A DNA stretch of 64,000 nucleotides from Lepturacanthus savala (lineage: Eukaryota > Chordata > Actinopteri > Scombriformes > Trichiuridae). Position numbers and translations under genes: made by a program. The notes beneath the pieces are model-generated. The model saw only the letters and a program-made list of their open reading frames with translations, made no database searches and was not told where the DNA came from. The stretch covers positions 17,699,356 to 17,763,355 of the forward strand of contig CM060470.1 of NCBI GenBank assembly GCA_030544235.1, in the 5' to 3' direction. Within the stretch, counting starts at the first letter, position 1; each line of letters opens with the position of its first letter. Below are positions 38,299 to 49,880 of this stretch, piece by piece.

Positions 38299-38585
38299 GA
38301 CCTTTCTGTGTGGAGTTTGCATGTTCTCCCCGTGTCTGCGTGGGTTTTCACTGGGTACTCCGGCTTCCTCCCACAGTCCAAAAACATGCTGAGGTTAATT
38401 GGCAACTCTAAATTGCCCATAAGTGTGAGTGTGTGAGTGAATGGTGTGTGTGCCCCACGATTGGCTGGCGACCATCTGGGGTGTATCCCTGCCTCTCGCC
38501 GTAACGTGCTGGGATTGGCTCCAGCAGACCCCTGCGACCCGAATAAGGAACAGAAGGAATAAGGTATAGAAAATGACTGACTGAC
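38299..38585 (+). mobile_element. tRNA-derived SINE lacking the tRNA head
   Basis: The fullest body of this family: GACCTTTCTGTGTGGAGTTT, CATGTTCTCCCCGTG, GGCTTCCTCCCACAGTCCAA, TTGGCAACTCTAAATTGCCC, then GCCCCACGATTGGCTGGCGA, GTATCCCTGCCTCTCGCC, GGGATTGGCTCCAGCAGACC, CTGCGACCC and a tail ending GACTGACTGACT. Its 5' half overlaps the copy at 35485 and its 3' half the copy at 5935. Confidence 0.82.
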
Positions 38586-40484
38586 TTATACAAGAGAACA
38601 TGTTACAGACCTATAAAAACCTAAAATACAACATTAAAAACTTTCTTACCAATTAATGTGGTCACCGGTGTGTGTTTATCTTGAAGTGCTTCCAACAGTT
38701 TTGAACATGGCTCAGCTTCACCATAATTACAAACAAAGACTATGTGTTTTATTACACTGAATCCATAGCTTTACATCCAGTACTTGCCACTGGAGGAAAT
38801 GGGCAATTCCGAGAAAAGCAACACCTCTCAAACAATAATAAGGTTGTTACAGTCACATCTTTGCCATCATCACCTCACAAGCATATTGCCTCAGTCTTCC
38901 TGCAAACGTCTCAGGGAGGATTCCATATACATTCTAAACATGAGTCTCATTTTGTCGTCCCAGAGATATCATGACCCCTAATGGCCAATTTAAAAGAGGC
39001 ACTTCTGTTGCAAGAACGGTAGCCCAAAGGTCCGGGCTAATCTCCACTCTGAGCGAGTAAATGCTGACGACATGCTGTATTTGTTCCAAATCTCTCCGCC
39101 CTATTGGCCTCTCCATCAGTATGCAAATGAAGGGTGTAGGATTGTGGATGTTCACAGGGTGTCTGGTAAATATTTAAATTACAGGAGCACGAAAGCATAA
39201 TCACACCTAAATTATGATGGGACTGTGGGTATACAGCGCAGAGTTTATTGCTATTCACAATACAGCCACACATACCTCCTCATGATCCACAAAAAAATCA
39301 ATATGTATTCTGCTGCCCACTCATATTCTACTGAATTCAGAATAAGGGCAGTTTCTGCAATGACAAAGTAAGGTAATTAAAGTCAGTGTGAAGTAATGAA
39401 GAATGTGTGTTCTGGATTTGTCATACCGCAAAAAAAATGTGTTTTTAACAACCTAGCCGAATTATAATGATTAAAAGAACTGGCAGGTATATGAGATCAG
39501 CTATCAAATCATGTAAATATAATCAATGTTCTCTGTTCTGAAGCTGAACCGAACAGCCTGACTCATGCTGAACTCTCAAAAATACACCATTTTAAACAGA
39601 CTATGGATGATATTTTTTTTTAAAAAAAGTGTTACACTGCACAGATTTTGCAGGTGATGGTGGATTATTTCAGTAAGAACATAACTTAAATGACCAGTGA
39701 AGAAATGATTCATCACTAGTCATCATTATTAAAGTCCAGCTGAAACAGCAAGTGGAGATTATCTAACTTCTGCATTGTGATGTCTCTCTAGTACGAACCA
39801 CAGACTATGAATAAAGTTTTCATCCCAGAGTTTTCGGACTCATGTCTTGATATGAAAATGCTTTCATTAAATTCCATTTGTGATTGCACTACTTTTGCCT
39901 TTAATAGTCACTGAAAATGTTAGATTTCACATTCAAATCTCTGTTAAAAGGACAACAAACCATACAATAGAGATACTGTAAAACACTGAGCACTGTTGAT
40001 CTTTTTAAAAAACATATTTATGGGAAAGAAGTCTAGTTTAAGTATGAAGCGAGAATACTCACGCATTTCAGTTTTCACAAAAGACATTGTCAAATTTAAA
40101 TCTGTGTACTACTACTACTTATTTAAATCTGTGTGCAATTTATTCAAGACAATTACAATCTAACTCTGTTGACCACCTTAGTTGAAATGTTTCGTTAGTT
40201 TCTTCAGAAGCAAAGGGCTCAGAAAAACAGCAGCAGTCAGTATAATAAATACTTAATCTCCAAACAAAGAATCTTTTTTTTTCATTTGAAAATGAAATTT
40301 CATTTCTTCCTGTTTTTTATTAAGTCAAAATTTTAGATTACCACTTTTTTTTTCAAATTCACATAGGAAACTGATGAATGACCACTTTTAAGACTGTGCT
40401 TTTACTCTAAAGTATATTTAGTCTGATTCATTTTTTTTTCTGACTATCTGTCTATCAAACGGCATCTGTTTTTGGCCTTTCCCT
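38586..40484. other. Spacer with one candidate conserved stretch
   Basis: No gene seen. The part at about 38990-39280 is more GC-balanced and repeat-free (for example AAGGTCCGGGCTAATC, ATGCAAATGAAGG with an octamer-like ATGCAAAT) and may be conserved noncoding DNA; inference only. Confidence 0.35.
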
Positions 40485-41036
40485 ATTAGACTCGGTCCTG
40501 GTTATTAGTCCTGAACATATTTCTAACAGTATCAACCTCTATCCGGACCACTAACAACTAATACGATACACTCAGCCAAAAACTCAGGAATCATTCTGGA
40601 TCAATATCTCAACTTCAATCAGCAGAGTTAGAGTCTTGTTCAATCTTGCTATCTACAAATCAGAAATATTGCTGATGTCAAACCAGTGCTAACCTAAAAA
40701 CATAATTGAACAATTTATTCATGACCTTGTTTTCTCCTGCCTATTGTAATTCATTATTCAATTGGCCTGAATGATGCAGCAGTTTCTCCCGTTGGTTGAG
40801 AATGTGGCAGAGAGACTCACAGAATCCAATTTAAGATTCTATTAATAACTTAGAAACCCCAGCATGGTCTGAAACCATCTTTCATTTTAGAACTTTGAAC
40901 TCCCTCTTCTGCACTGAGACCCCAGCTTTAAAACAAAGAGGATCATGCTGTTACTGTTTTAGCTCCAACGTTCTGTAACAAACTCTGAGTCAGTGCCTCA
41001 CTTTTAAAAAGCTTTTGTGTAGACTAATACTTTTAG
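40485..41036 (+). pseudogene. L2-like LINE, C-terminal remnant
   Basis: Fragments in several frames: VLVISPEHIS (about 40497), LQIRNIADVKPVL (about 40654-40690), and EQFIHDLVFSCL followed by a TGTAAT remnant (about 40707-40750), which is the FxxRLDYCN block with a small deletion. Then come blocks resembling LHTETPALKQRGS (about 40908) and a frame-shifted tail. This is the region after the reverse transcriptase palm in L2-group LINEs, different in sequence from the copy at 31880. Heavily damaged. A LINE-type 3' tail occurs at 41600-41643, so the inverted-repeat element at 41037-41418 may have split it. Confidence 0.62.
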
Positions 41037-41418
41037 CCCTCTATGGTAAGATGTTGCCATATGGCAACAGACCAATTTTATGCCTACTACACACATCCAT
41101 AATTCAATGTATTCAAAAGTGGACCCCATATAAAGGGGGCCATATGAGAACTAATAGCAATGTTCAAATTTGTTAAAAATTTTGTTTAAAATTGTTGTTG
41201 GAGGCTTTTTCCACAGACCTCTTCAACATTTTGCTCCCCAAATATCTCCCCGAATAGTAGTTTTATTACATGTTTAACCCAGAAAAATATACACTGAAGA
41301 ATAGGTGAGTTATGTTCATGAATATGGAATTTTTTGCACTGCATTTGATCATTTAACAATAGAAAACTGTTTAAATGTATGTTGTCATTTGGCAAACCTG
41401 TACCATCATGGAATTGCT
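41037..41418. mobile_element. Inverted-repeat MITE with TGTTGCCATATGGCAACA palindrome
   Basis: Left end CCCTCTATGGTAAGATGTTG leads into the perfect palindrome TGTTGCCATATGGCAACA (41052-41069). The right end in reverse reads CCATGATGGTACAGGTTTGC then CAAATGACAACATAC, an imperfect inverted copy. The reverse strand of 41343-41418 aligns over about 75 bp to 56269-56345 at roughly 80%, so this is a family. CCC-starting ends suggest piggyBac, but no TTAA duplication is visible; class unresolved. Confidence 0.5.
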
Positions 41419-41599
41419 GTTCTAGCATGTTGTTAGCATTGTGTGTTTAGTTATAGGACTAATTGTCCAATAGCATATTGTAAACTCTCCACAACCATGT
41501 AGAATAATATGTTTTCAGATCCATCAGTTTGACAGAGGCATATTTGAATGTAAGATGTAGTAAGATCATTATCAATTACCTTGGTGTGCAGACTGTAGT

Positions 41600-41643
41600 A
41601 ATGCACCTGATTTTGGGCTATACAAATAAAATTGACTTGACTT
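41600..41643 (+). repeat. LINE-type 3' tail
   Basis: GGGCTATACAAATAAAATTG followed by ACTTGACTT, a tail pattern (TATACAAATAAA plus TTGACT repeats) common at the 3' end of fish L2-group LINEs. Confidence 0.55.
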
Positions 41644-41723
41644 TGGGAGGAATAATTGCACTTCCCTTCCCACATTGTGTCCCATTGTACACATTTGTTT
41701 AAATTTTACTATCTGTACCATTA

Positions 41724-41776
41724 TTACAATGTCATTACACTGCTGTTACAATGTTATTACACGGCTATTACAATTG
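41724..41776. repeat. 22-bp tandem repeat, about 2.3 copies
   Basis: TTACAATGTCATTACACTGC-type unit repeated with four substitutions and then a partial third copy. Confidence 0.75.
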
Positions 41777-42425
41777 TTTAAATTAGTTTCCTCTGTGATA
41801 TGGTGTTGCTATTTGGCTTGGAAACATAACAACTACAAAAAAATGTAATTAACATGTATTTTGATTATGTTTCTTTGGTCTATATTAAGAAGAAAAATAC
41901 TTATCATTTTTAGTATTTAGTATTACAATCAGCTGGCATCAGGCTGTGTAGCATAGGGGGTTAGGGTGAATTCAAAACGTGATTGTGTGGCTTCTTCTAA
42001 CCGTATACCTGTGCAGATAACTCTAAAATATAAATTGCTATTCAAAAACCTTTGCGAATGGTAAAATACTGTGACAACTGTGTTACCAGCGTCATTGCGT
42101 CTCTGTGTATCCATGCTGGTTGCAGGTATTTAAATCCGGTAAAATGGGCTGGAAATCTTCCCCTTTCTATAATAATGAGGCCCATTGCAAAAACAGCCTC
42201 ATTCAAAGACCAGCGCTAATAGCCACATGCAGTTATAATGGAATAATTATTATCATCAGAGAGCTGGTGGTAACTACACACTATCTCTTCATCCATACAG
42301 ACTGTTTTATTACCAACAATCCCACCATATGAACCTGGAATCTGTGTGCAACAGATGATCTGTGTAAACGTTTAGCAGAGCACAGAAGATTAATTCCCAT
42401 CAGAGAATATAGTTACTGCTGCCAT

Positions 42426-43018
42426 CAGAGGTATCAAGTAACAAAGTACAAATACTTCCATTACCGTACTTAAGTAAAAATTTTGGGTCTATTTTGGGTA
42501 ATTATACTTTAATGTAGTAATTGATTTTCAGCTGATTTTCTTTTTTACTTCCGATTCCTTACCTTTCAAAAATAGCTTCACCTAAAATCCAATCTGTTCA
42601 AATTTATCCAGTATTGAGTACAATTTTCTTGGTTTATCTTATTCCAATGGCAGACAGCTTTGTTTATATATATGGTTTTTTAATATATATTGTAGTCAGT
42701 TTTTTGTCATATCCAGGCACTGTTGTTAGGTTTTGTCTTCTGTTTATTTCCTCCTTTACTTTGAAATCTGTCTTTCCTCTTGTTTTAGGGGATTTTCCCC
42801 TTCCTCCTGTATCTTCTATCTGGGTGATTGTCTTCTTCCCTGATTTTTTTCCACCTGTTCCCCATTACCTTGTGTATATCAGCCTCCTTGAATTAGTTTT
42901 ACTTTTATACTTTAAGTAGTTTTGAAACAAGTACTTTTAAAATTCCACTTGAATAAAAAAAAAATAATCTTGAGTTGGTACTTCAATTCCTACAGAAGGA
43001 TACTTTTGACATCTTATG
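42426..43018. mobile_element. hAT-type element with 8-bp duplication and nested insertion
   Basis: Left end CAGAGGTATCAAGTAACAAA then TACTTAAGTAAAA; right end in reverse CATAAGATGTCAAAAGTATC. The octamer GCTGCCAT lies directly outside both ends (42418-42425 and 43019-43026). ACTTAAGTA-type motifs occur in the outer parts only. The middle (42705-42912) is an unrelated LTR-like repeat, inserted after the hAT element. The same hAT family has another end at 47436-47517. Confidence 0.72.
42705..42912 (+). mobile_element. LTR-like repeat nested in the hAT element
   Basis: Contains TTTACTTTGAAATCTGTCTT, CCTCTTGTTTTAGG, GGGTGATTGTCTTCTTCCCT, CACCTGTTCCCCATTACCTT and GTGTATAT. The same blocks occur in the same order on the minus strand of 56383-56872 (TTATTTTGAAATAACTCTTC, CCTCTCGTTTCAGG, GTGATTGCCTTCC, CACCTGTGCCCTGTTACCTT). 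This copy is truncated. Confidence 0.6.
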
Positions 43019-43196
43019 GCTGCCATGTCGCCACACATAAATACAAACAGACTGACTTATTGTCTGAGCTGATGTGTGATGCTGCAGCAGGTGGCGACAC
43101 AGCAGCTGTGGCACCACCCAGAGCAGCTTGATGTTTCTGAACAATATTATTGTGAGATTCAGACATTAATATGACACACTTGAGATAAGTTGTATC

Positions 43197-43350
43197 AGTA
43201 GTAGGGGTGGAGGAAATACTGAAGTTTAGTACCAAGTACCAATACAATACGGAAAAATATTTAGTCATGTAAAAGTAGAAGTAATAGATCAACAATCTTA
43301 CTTAAGTAAAAGTACTCACTTTTAAATTTACTATAAAGTATAAAAGTACA
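43197..43350. mobile_element. hAT-type ACTTAAGTA repeat fragment
   Basis: GGGGTGGAGGAAATACTGAA followed by TTACTTAAGTAAAAGTACTC and AAAAGTACAAGTACTCAC, the motif set of fish ACTTAAGTA-type non-autonomous hAT repeats. Ends not defined. Confidence 0.5.
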
Positions 43351-43802
43351 AGTACTCACACAATGTGAGTATATATATGATATAGAAGATGTAGAAGATG
43401 ATATAGATAATATGATAAAAAATGTAGATATGTATTTCTGTCACTGCTCAGGGGTCACAAGCCATATATGTGTATTGAAAATATTGAGTGTCAATATTGT
43501 CAATATTGTGTGTGTTCTCTGCAATACTGTGCATAATTATTACTTATCTTACTTATATTGTGCAATACTTATTACTAATTGACCATTACAACATGATATA
43601 TTTTTAAATCTATTTTTGGCTGGCATGGGATGCATCTGAAAACCAATGAATCATTCTTATTGTGTTTGTTGTGTTTGAACTAAAATAATTGGGTTGTTGG
43701 AACAGAAGTGCCCAGTATCACACTCTGTCTGCTGTGGAATGTTACACTGAATATTCATGTAATGGTTTCCATTCTGCGTGCCCACTTTGAGTGGGTGTGT
43801 CT

Positions 43803-43840
43803 CGAACGGCAGGTTAGGTACCTGCCATTTGGGACGTTCG
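43803..43840. repeat. Nested imperfect hairpin
   Basis: Outer arms CGAACG (43803-43808) and CGTTCG (43835-43840); inner arms GGCAGGT (43808-43814) and ACCTGCC (43820-43826). It lies in a GC-richer stretch upstream of the helicase-like fragment. Confidence 0.5.
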
Positions 43841-44329
43841 GGATTGGTTTAAAGTTCCAAACAACCCAATCAGGAGACAATTTTTCTAGCAAGAATTTGA
43901 GTAAAAGATGTTAATAACATGTAAGGAGTAACAACGTCAATGTCCGAAATGTAAGGAGTAGAAAGTATAGATAATAGCCACACATAGTCTATGAAATACT
44001 AAAGAAGTAAAGAAAACATGAAAGTTTGCTAATGATTTTGGAAAACTCTGTGTGTGCATACGATTTTCATCATGAACCAATGTGCTGAAATGTAGAGAAA
44101 AGTCTGAAACACAGGAATTCGCTCCACTTACTCAAAAACAATGACAAAATGCTAGCCTGGCTATACACATCTTTCATTGCAGACAAATTCACTTCGCTCT
44201 GCAATTCAGTCTGGACACCAAGGACCCAATTTTCCCCTCATCTAGGGAGCCAATCACAGAACGGGGGAGGGTGCAGGGAGAAGATGACGAAACACAGAAG
44301 CAATATTGTTGATAACTGTGGATACCAAC

Positions 44330-44467
44330 ATGACGGTAGACAATAATTCACCTTCAGATACAGCCTTAGAAAGTGTCCTAAGTAATTTAGACTGCAAGTT
44401 TATTTTGAAAATTGAGCAACTTTTCGCACTAAACTATTTAATCGTCATTGGGTATCGGGTACATCAT
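44330..44467 (+). pseudogene. Possible RecQ-like helicase N-terminal fragment
   Basis: From the ATG at 44330 the frame reads MTVDNNSPSDTALESVLSNL then DCKFILKIEQLFALNYLIV. The spacing of VLxxLxCKFxLKxEQxxAL resembles the segment just before the Walker A loop (LPTGFGKS) in multi-copy RecQ-like helicase genes of fish. The Walker A motif itself is absent and the frame ends at 44557 in unrelated residues. The identification is tentative. Upstream DNA (about 43750-44300) is GC-richer and partly repeat-like. An unrelated chance frame remains possible. Confidence 0.3.
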
Positions 44468-44844
44468 CAGGTATGTTTGATATGGTTGGCTATAAGCTAC
44501 ATAGATATATTTAATAGACATTCATGGTGCCCAATAAACGGCCCTGGGCTTTCATAAACCATGGCTCCAATGTGAACAAATGTAGTAATGGTTCCCAGAC
44601 TGAATATCAATGGACATTTATAGGGCTGGTCTGAGCCAAACTACACAACTGCTAAACTTTATGGGCATGTTTGCGCCATCATATAATTAGCGCAATATCT
44701 TTTGTGAAAAAGACCATGAGACAGAGCAAATAGTGTAAACTATAGTGCTATCAGTGGCACTATGTGATTCAAATATTTTATTTTTGTTCCAGGGCTGACC
44801 ACTGGTTTATGGTATTTTTTTGTGTGTGATTCCTTTATTTTATG

Positions 44845-44935
44845 TGTTTTTAATAGAATTGTATATTGTGAAGCTCCTTGTAACCTTGGTTTTTAAAAGG
44901 CTCTATAAAAAAATAAATTATTATGTGACTGTAAA
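44845..44935 (+). repeat. L2-type LINE 3' tail
   Basis: Reads TATATTGTGAAGCTCCTTGT then TTTAAAAGGCTCTATAAAAA and AAATTATTATG. This follows the pattern GTAAAGCACTTTGT...AAAAGGTGCTATATAAATAA plus ATT repeats found at the 3' ends of fish L2 LINEs. No coding part of the element is attached. Confidence 0.62.
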
Positions 44936-45569
44936 TGCATTTTTCTTCTCTTACCATTGGCATCATTTCAAGGCCAGTAGTGTTATTCTTTGAAGACTCC
45001 ATAGGACCAGAAACAAACAATTCAACCGCGTAAATATGTATAATTGAAATGAATATTGAATGTTGTGCCCACTAGCAGCTTGTAGATACAGTTTGGTTCA
45101 TAAGACAGCTCTTCAATACTTTCCTGAGGCAAAATAGCCAACTGCACTAATTGGGCTCGATAAACTTGAAGCAGCGAATTCCCAAAAGGCGACAACATTA
45201 TAATCATTAATTACCCGCTTCACCTGTATATGTTTGCAGCATGAAAGCACATGATGACAAACTGTGACAAGAGACAAGACTTCTTGAATTAATAAGAAAA
45301 TATAATTCGGTAACTCACTTCTTGGAGTACAGGGTGGCTTTCTTGACATGTGAAGTACTTAATGAGAATCCTGTATAATTTACATGTATATTAAGGTGCA
45401 AGGATGATTAATTTGTTATGCACAGTCTGCAGTTTAAGAATAAAACATGAGATGCTGAAAACAACTGCAACAGTTAGAAAGGAGGTTATAACACAGAATT
45501 AATGTGCCTTTGTGATTCAAACGTTTTCGCACATAAACAGGCAAAGAACAAGTTCTAACTAATCAGACT

Positions 45570-45645
<76 letters not shown>
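45570..45645. repeat. (TG)n microsatellite, about 76 bp
   Basis: Uninterrupted TG repeat. Confidence 0.97.
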
Positions 45646-45646
<1 letters not shown>

Positions 45647-46803
45647 TTGTAGCACTGGACAGCTGTGCATAGTGGCAGTCTGCTCTGACACAGCACTTTG
45701 TCAAACTGGAGACTGCAGCTTTAGCAACATATTTGTCCCACTACCTTCAGATGGCTGCTGCTGAATTTTTATACATTGTTGCACAGCTGTTGACAACAGA
45801 CACCGAAAAAAACAAGGTTCCTTTCATTAACTCTTTCCCCTCCAGGATAATTTAGAAAAGTTTCTAGCCACCGCCAACATTTTGAACCAAAGTCTCTGAT
45901 CTCTAACATCCCCAGAATATTCAGTTCTATGAATATGTAAAGAACAAAGAACATTTTGTTCTTGATGGATTCTTTCTTTTTTTTATTGCGGAAATTTGAA
46001 TGTAGGTCTTATTCATTGAAAAATCCACTTTCCAGACAAAAACTGCTTTTTCAAATATGTTTCATTTCAAGAAGAATATTGACTTTGAAGTTTTCCTCAT
46101 TGCTATATAACAACTTCAGTGTTGAATAGTTTCTTCTTTTCTTACTCTATATCATGTCTAGTAAGTGGGAATGTAGAACATGACATAGATATGTCAACTT
46201 CAGTGGAGCAGTATAGAAAGAGGTTGAGGTTAAAGAGGTCATGTTGTAGTTTTACTGCAATGACCACTGTGGGTAGAACTGTGTGAAATGATACACACAA
46301 TGTGGCTGTTTATATATACAAACATACGCATTTAAGCACACACGCATGCATTCTCTCTGTTGCTATACACACGTTACCACCAGGGGAAAATGAATGAGTC
46401 CTCATTCATAATTCAGGATAAGAAGAAACATATTCACCCTTGGCTGGTTTATTGACCAATTTAACTTATTTGTGTGGAATGAAAGTAGGTAGACCTCAGC
46501 TCTCTTACAGTTTCTGTGACACACTCGCTGCACAACATTCTGGGAGAAATGATCCCGACAACAGCTGGGTCACTGATTGGCTATCAGTGTGTGACAAATT
46601 ACCCAATGAGAAATAGGTTACCTATTTCCACAAACTAATTAACCTGGCTGATAGTGAAACAAATGGTTACATTTATGTACTGTATTAATACTTCACATCT
46701 GTTGCTATACTACACAAATCTTTATACCTGCGTTTCCTGTAATGTGCAGAATATTGCAATTGTTGATTGTTACAAAGTACATGTGAAAAGAATAATCATG
46801 TAT
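45646..46803. other. Unannotated spacer
   Basis: No gene recognised. A small inverted repeat GAAATAGG...CCTATTTC lies near 46610-46630. Confidence 0.5.
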
Positions 46804-47115
46804 GCGGTCACGTAGCGCACAGGGGTCAAATAGTGTATGGGTGCAGTGTATGGGATTATGTAGTGCATGGGGTCAGTATGGGGGTCAATGTATTGTGTGG
46901 GGGTCAGTGTAGTGTATGGGGTCATTTAATGTATGGGGTCAATGTAGTGTATGGGTAATGTAATGTGGGGGGTCATGTACTGTATGGGGGTCAATGTAGT
47001 ATATGGGGTCATGTAATGTATGGGGTCACATAGTGTATGGGGTCAATGTAGTGTATGGACTCATGTAACATATGGAGTTGTGTATCATGGGAGTCACTAT
47101 GGGTCAGTGTATGGG
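46804..47115. repeat. G-rich minisatellite, unit about 18 bp
   Basis: About 16 degenerate units of the form GGGGTCAATGTAGTGTAT or GGGGTCATGTAATGTAT. The two variants tend to alternate, suggesting a higher-order dimer of about 36 bp. Runs of three to six G recur at nearly every unit boundary on the plus strand. It begins and ends in more degenerate units. Confidence 0.9.
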
Positions 47116-47435
47116 AAGTAACTGGAATCTCTGTGATTTGAGGTGGGTTTTGGTAAGTTTTTTTTTTCTTTCTCCATGTCTTTTTTTCTCTTCTGTCTGA
47201 TTTATCATTCTAATCAAGCATCCTGCACCTTGCCAACATGAAACAAATACGCAGCTCTGTGTTTTATTTGCAACATGCTGATGTTCATCGTTTATGATGT
47301 GAAAATGTCACAGACATAAAAAACCTGCATCCTGGGATTAGTGCAGTTAAGTTCAAACAGTCACTCTGTGTCACATTGTCCTTTGTTTCTATCACAGTTC
47401 CATATTTAGGTAATTTAGAGACAAGAGTGTAGACT

Positions 47436-47517
47436 AAACGTCTGCAGAAGTATAGATACCTAAAAAGTGTACTTAAGTACAGTAACAAAGTATTTGTACT
47501 TCCTTACTTGACACCTG
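47436..47517 (-). mobile_element. hAT-type element end (same family as 42426)
   Basis: Read in reverse from 47517: CAGGTGTCAAGTAAGGAAGT then ACAAATACTTTGTTACTGTA and CTTAAGTACA. This aligns closely with the left end of 42426-43018 (CAGAGGTATCAAGTAACAAA, GTACAAATACTTCC, GTACTTAAGTA). The other end was not found. Confidence 0.65.
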
Positions 47518-49377
47518 TGGATCTGGTTGTTGAACAACGTAACAAAGTGATTTTATCCTAACCCATACAAGTCTGACATGTCTAACTTTATTAGCATGTA
47601 ATATGAATTTTGAGGATACATCTTACTTTGACCAAGTTACATTCATGTTTTCAGTGAATTGAGCGGTGATTTGTCATCTATTGATCATCTGGGTCCAGAT
47701 TTTATGGGGAGCTCTCACCTGTACTATAAAGGTCATAATATCTCATTTTTTTTAATCCATGTCATTGACATTAAAGTGGGATCATTTGAACTCAGCTTTC
47801 AAGCTGCTTCCACTGGAAGTCGGGTGGGGTCTGGAGCTATATAGGGCTTTAGTTTAAGAGAGTTAATGAAGGGAAAATCACCAAACAGGATGCAACCTCT
47901 ACCATCACTGACCAACCTGACACCTTTTCACCATGTTATATGAAAACTACTCCCAATACTAAAATCGAATGTTGCCACTGAACCAAAATCACCTTTTGAA
48001 TTTGTTGCATATATGTAATATGTGAGGGATACAAAACAAGGAACACTATAACTTATGTAACTTCCTCCTCATACATTAGCCTACAGAATCTTATGTAACT
48101 TTCTCAGACCATAGTAAGAACTCATTCATTCATTTACTTGCTGTCCTCTGCTTATTCAGAAATATATTAATCTATTTAAAGTAACAAATTGCTGCTGATG
48201 AGTTTTTTCCTGCCTTGGTCCCTTAGGTGTTTCTTTAAAACTGTGTATTTCTGAATGGATCTAGTGTACACAGAGGTCTGATGAATTCATAAGAAGATCC
48301 CACATTACTTGCTAGTATTAAATGAAATTTCATTTCCTATTCCACCAATAATCTGGGTGAGCTGAAACTGTCAATCATCTGTCACTCTTTGATGAATCCA
48401 AATGGAACTGAACTGATGGCGCAGCCACTGTTAAGGTGCTTAATGAAAACAGTGACAGTTTCTGTAAGAAAGTTACTGAAGCTTTAAGTTACAGACACAG
48501 CAGTAAAACTTTATGACCACACTGATCACTTTTGGGCTATTTTGACTTCCAGAATGTCTTCTTTTAGCCAAGAAAAAAAAAATTAAATGCAAATTTAGTA
48601 TATCTGTTACTTCACTTTATTCATTTTGCATATATAGATTTCTCCTAAATCCAGCAGCACCACCAGCATTGATGACATATGAGGTCTTATTGTAGAGCTG
48701 CTATCCTCTTGAAGAAAATACATCCAAATATGGTTATATTCTTTATATTGGCAACCAATCATGACAGTCCGAAAAATAGTTTACATTTTAACACAAAATT
48801 TCATTGGCAGGTGTTGATTTTTGATTTTCTCAAACTTAGCTTTTTTGAATATGAGCCAGAAATCCCAAATGTTTTAACTTTTATTCCTAACTATAATCAT
48901 AAAGTTCATGTTCATATAACATTGATAGCCTGATTTATGCTTTATTACACTTTATATGCACTTTATTTTTAAAAAAGAAGGGGGAAATGAAGTTTGAAGA
49001 ACATTTGACTCTAATATATCATCTAAATGAAATAATTTTCAACCTGGATTCATCCTGTGTTCATATTTTACTCATGTGCATATTTAAATATATAATTAAA
49101 AAAAAGTTGCAATACAATAAACAATTCGCTTAATGTATGAATTCAAGTGGGGAAGTATCTACAGTATGTGAGTTAGTAGTGTAGTCAAAGTTTTAGCCTG
49201 TTCACCTTAAAGGTGGAGAGAAGAAGAAAGGTGGACATTTTTAAGATGAAACATATTAGTGTGAGAAGTGAAGGTTTGCTATTAATTACCTTCATGCCTT
49301 CTCGCAATTCTTTAAATCCGGGTGTTCAACCCCTCCACTCATTCAGAATCAGGTCATCAACCACCCAGGATGACTCT
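47518..49377. other. AT-rich spacer, no gene seen
   Basis: No recognised coding or mobile sequence in about 1.9 kb. Confidence 0.5.
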
Positions 49378-49432
49378 CCCTCTCTCTCTTTCTCTCTCTC
49401 TCTCTTTTGTTTTTTCTCTCTTTCTTTCTTTC
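49378..49432. repeat. Pyrimidine-rich (CT)n stretch
   Basis: Interrupted CT/TTTC repeats. Confidence 0.85.
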
Positions 49433-49489
49433 TTGTCTCACTGTGTGACAAGACTGTGGACAGGTGGGCATGCAGGTGTGCCCATTGAT

Positions 49490-49880
49490 CCAAAATGACA
49501 GGTGGCCTCTCAGTCGGTTGCCTGGAGACAGCAGCTTGGCAGACTTGTCAGCTTCACCTCAGGCTGATGAGGGACAGGCCAGACCTGGTGGCCAGGAGCT
49601 GTGACTGAGTAGAGGTCAATGCTGGCAATGTATCGTGAAATGATTTGTTTATGAGGAAAGATTCCTGCAGCGCTTCACATATCATGTGTGCCGTCATCTG
49701 TCAACAGGGAGACAACAGACATTTAGCAGGCAGGGAACAGGAAAGCGTAGATGCCAAAAAAGCGTCCGAGGTTGAATCCCAACTGATCTTTTAAAAAGAG
49801 ATTCGTTGAATGAAGTTCATATTCAGATCACTGCAGCAGAGTCAAAAGCCAACAAAAGAGGCAAAGGGGCCATTCAAATG
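49490..49880. other. Candidate conserved noncoding block
   Basis: GC-balanced, non-repetitive (for example GGTTGCCTGGAGACAGCAGC, the RFX-type GTTGCCTGGAGAC inverted motif near 49518). A GAGGTTGAATCCC near 49768 resembles a tRNA B-box but has no tRNA fold around it. Inference only. Confidence 0.28.

Noticed and set aside
41800..41840. Third copy of the TGTTGCC palindrome element (TGTTGCTATTTGGC)
   Set aside because: Only about 15 bp agree and no flanking similarity follows.
46804..47115. CRISPR-like array
   Set aside because: Repeats of about 18 bp are contiguous with no unique spacers; it is a eukaryotic minisatellite.
49741..49800. tRNA-like B-box GAGGTTGAATCCC
   Set aside because: No A-box at the right distance and no acceptor-stem pairing.
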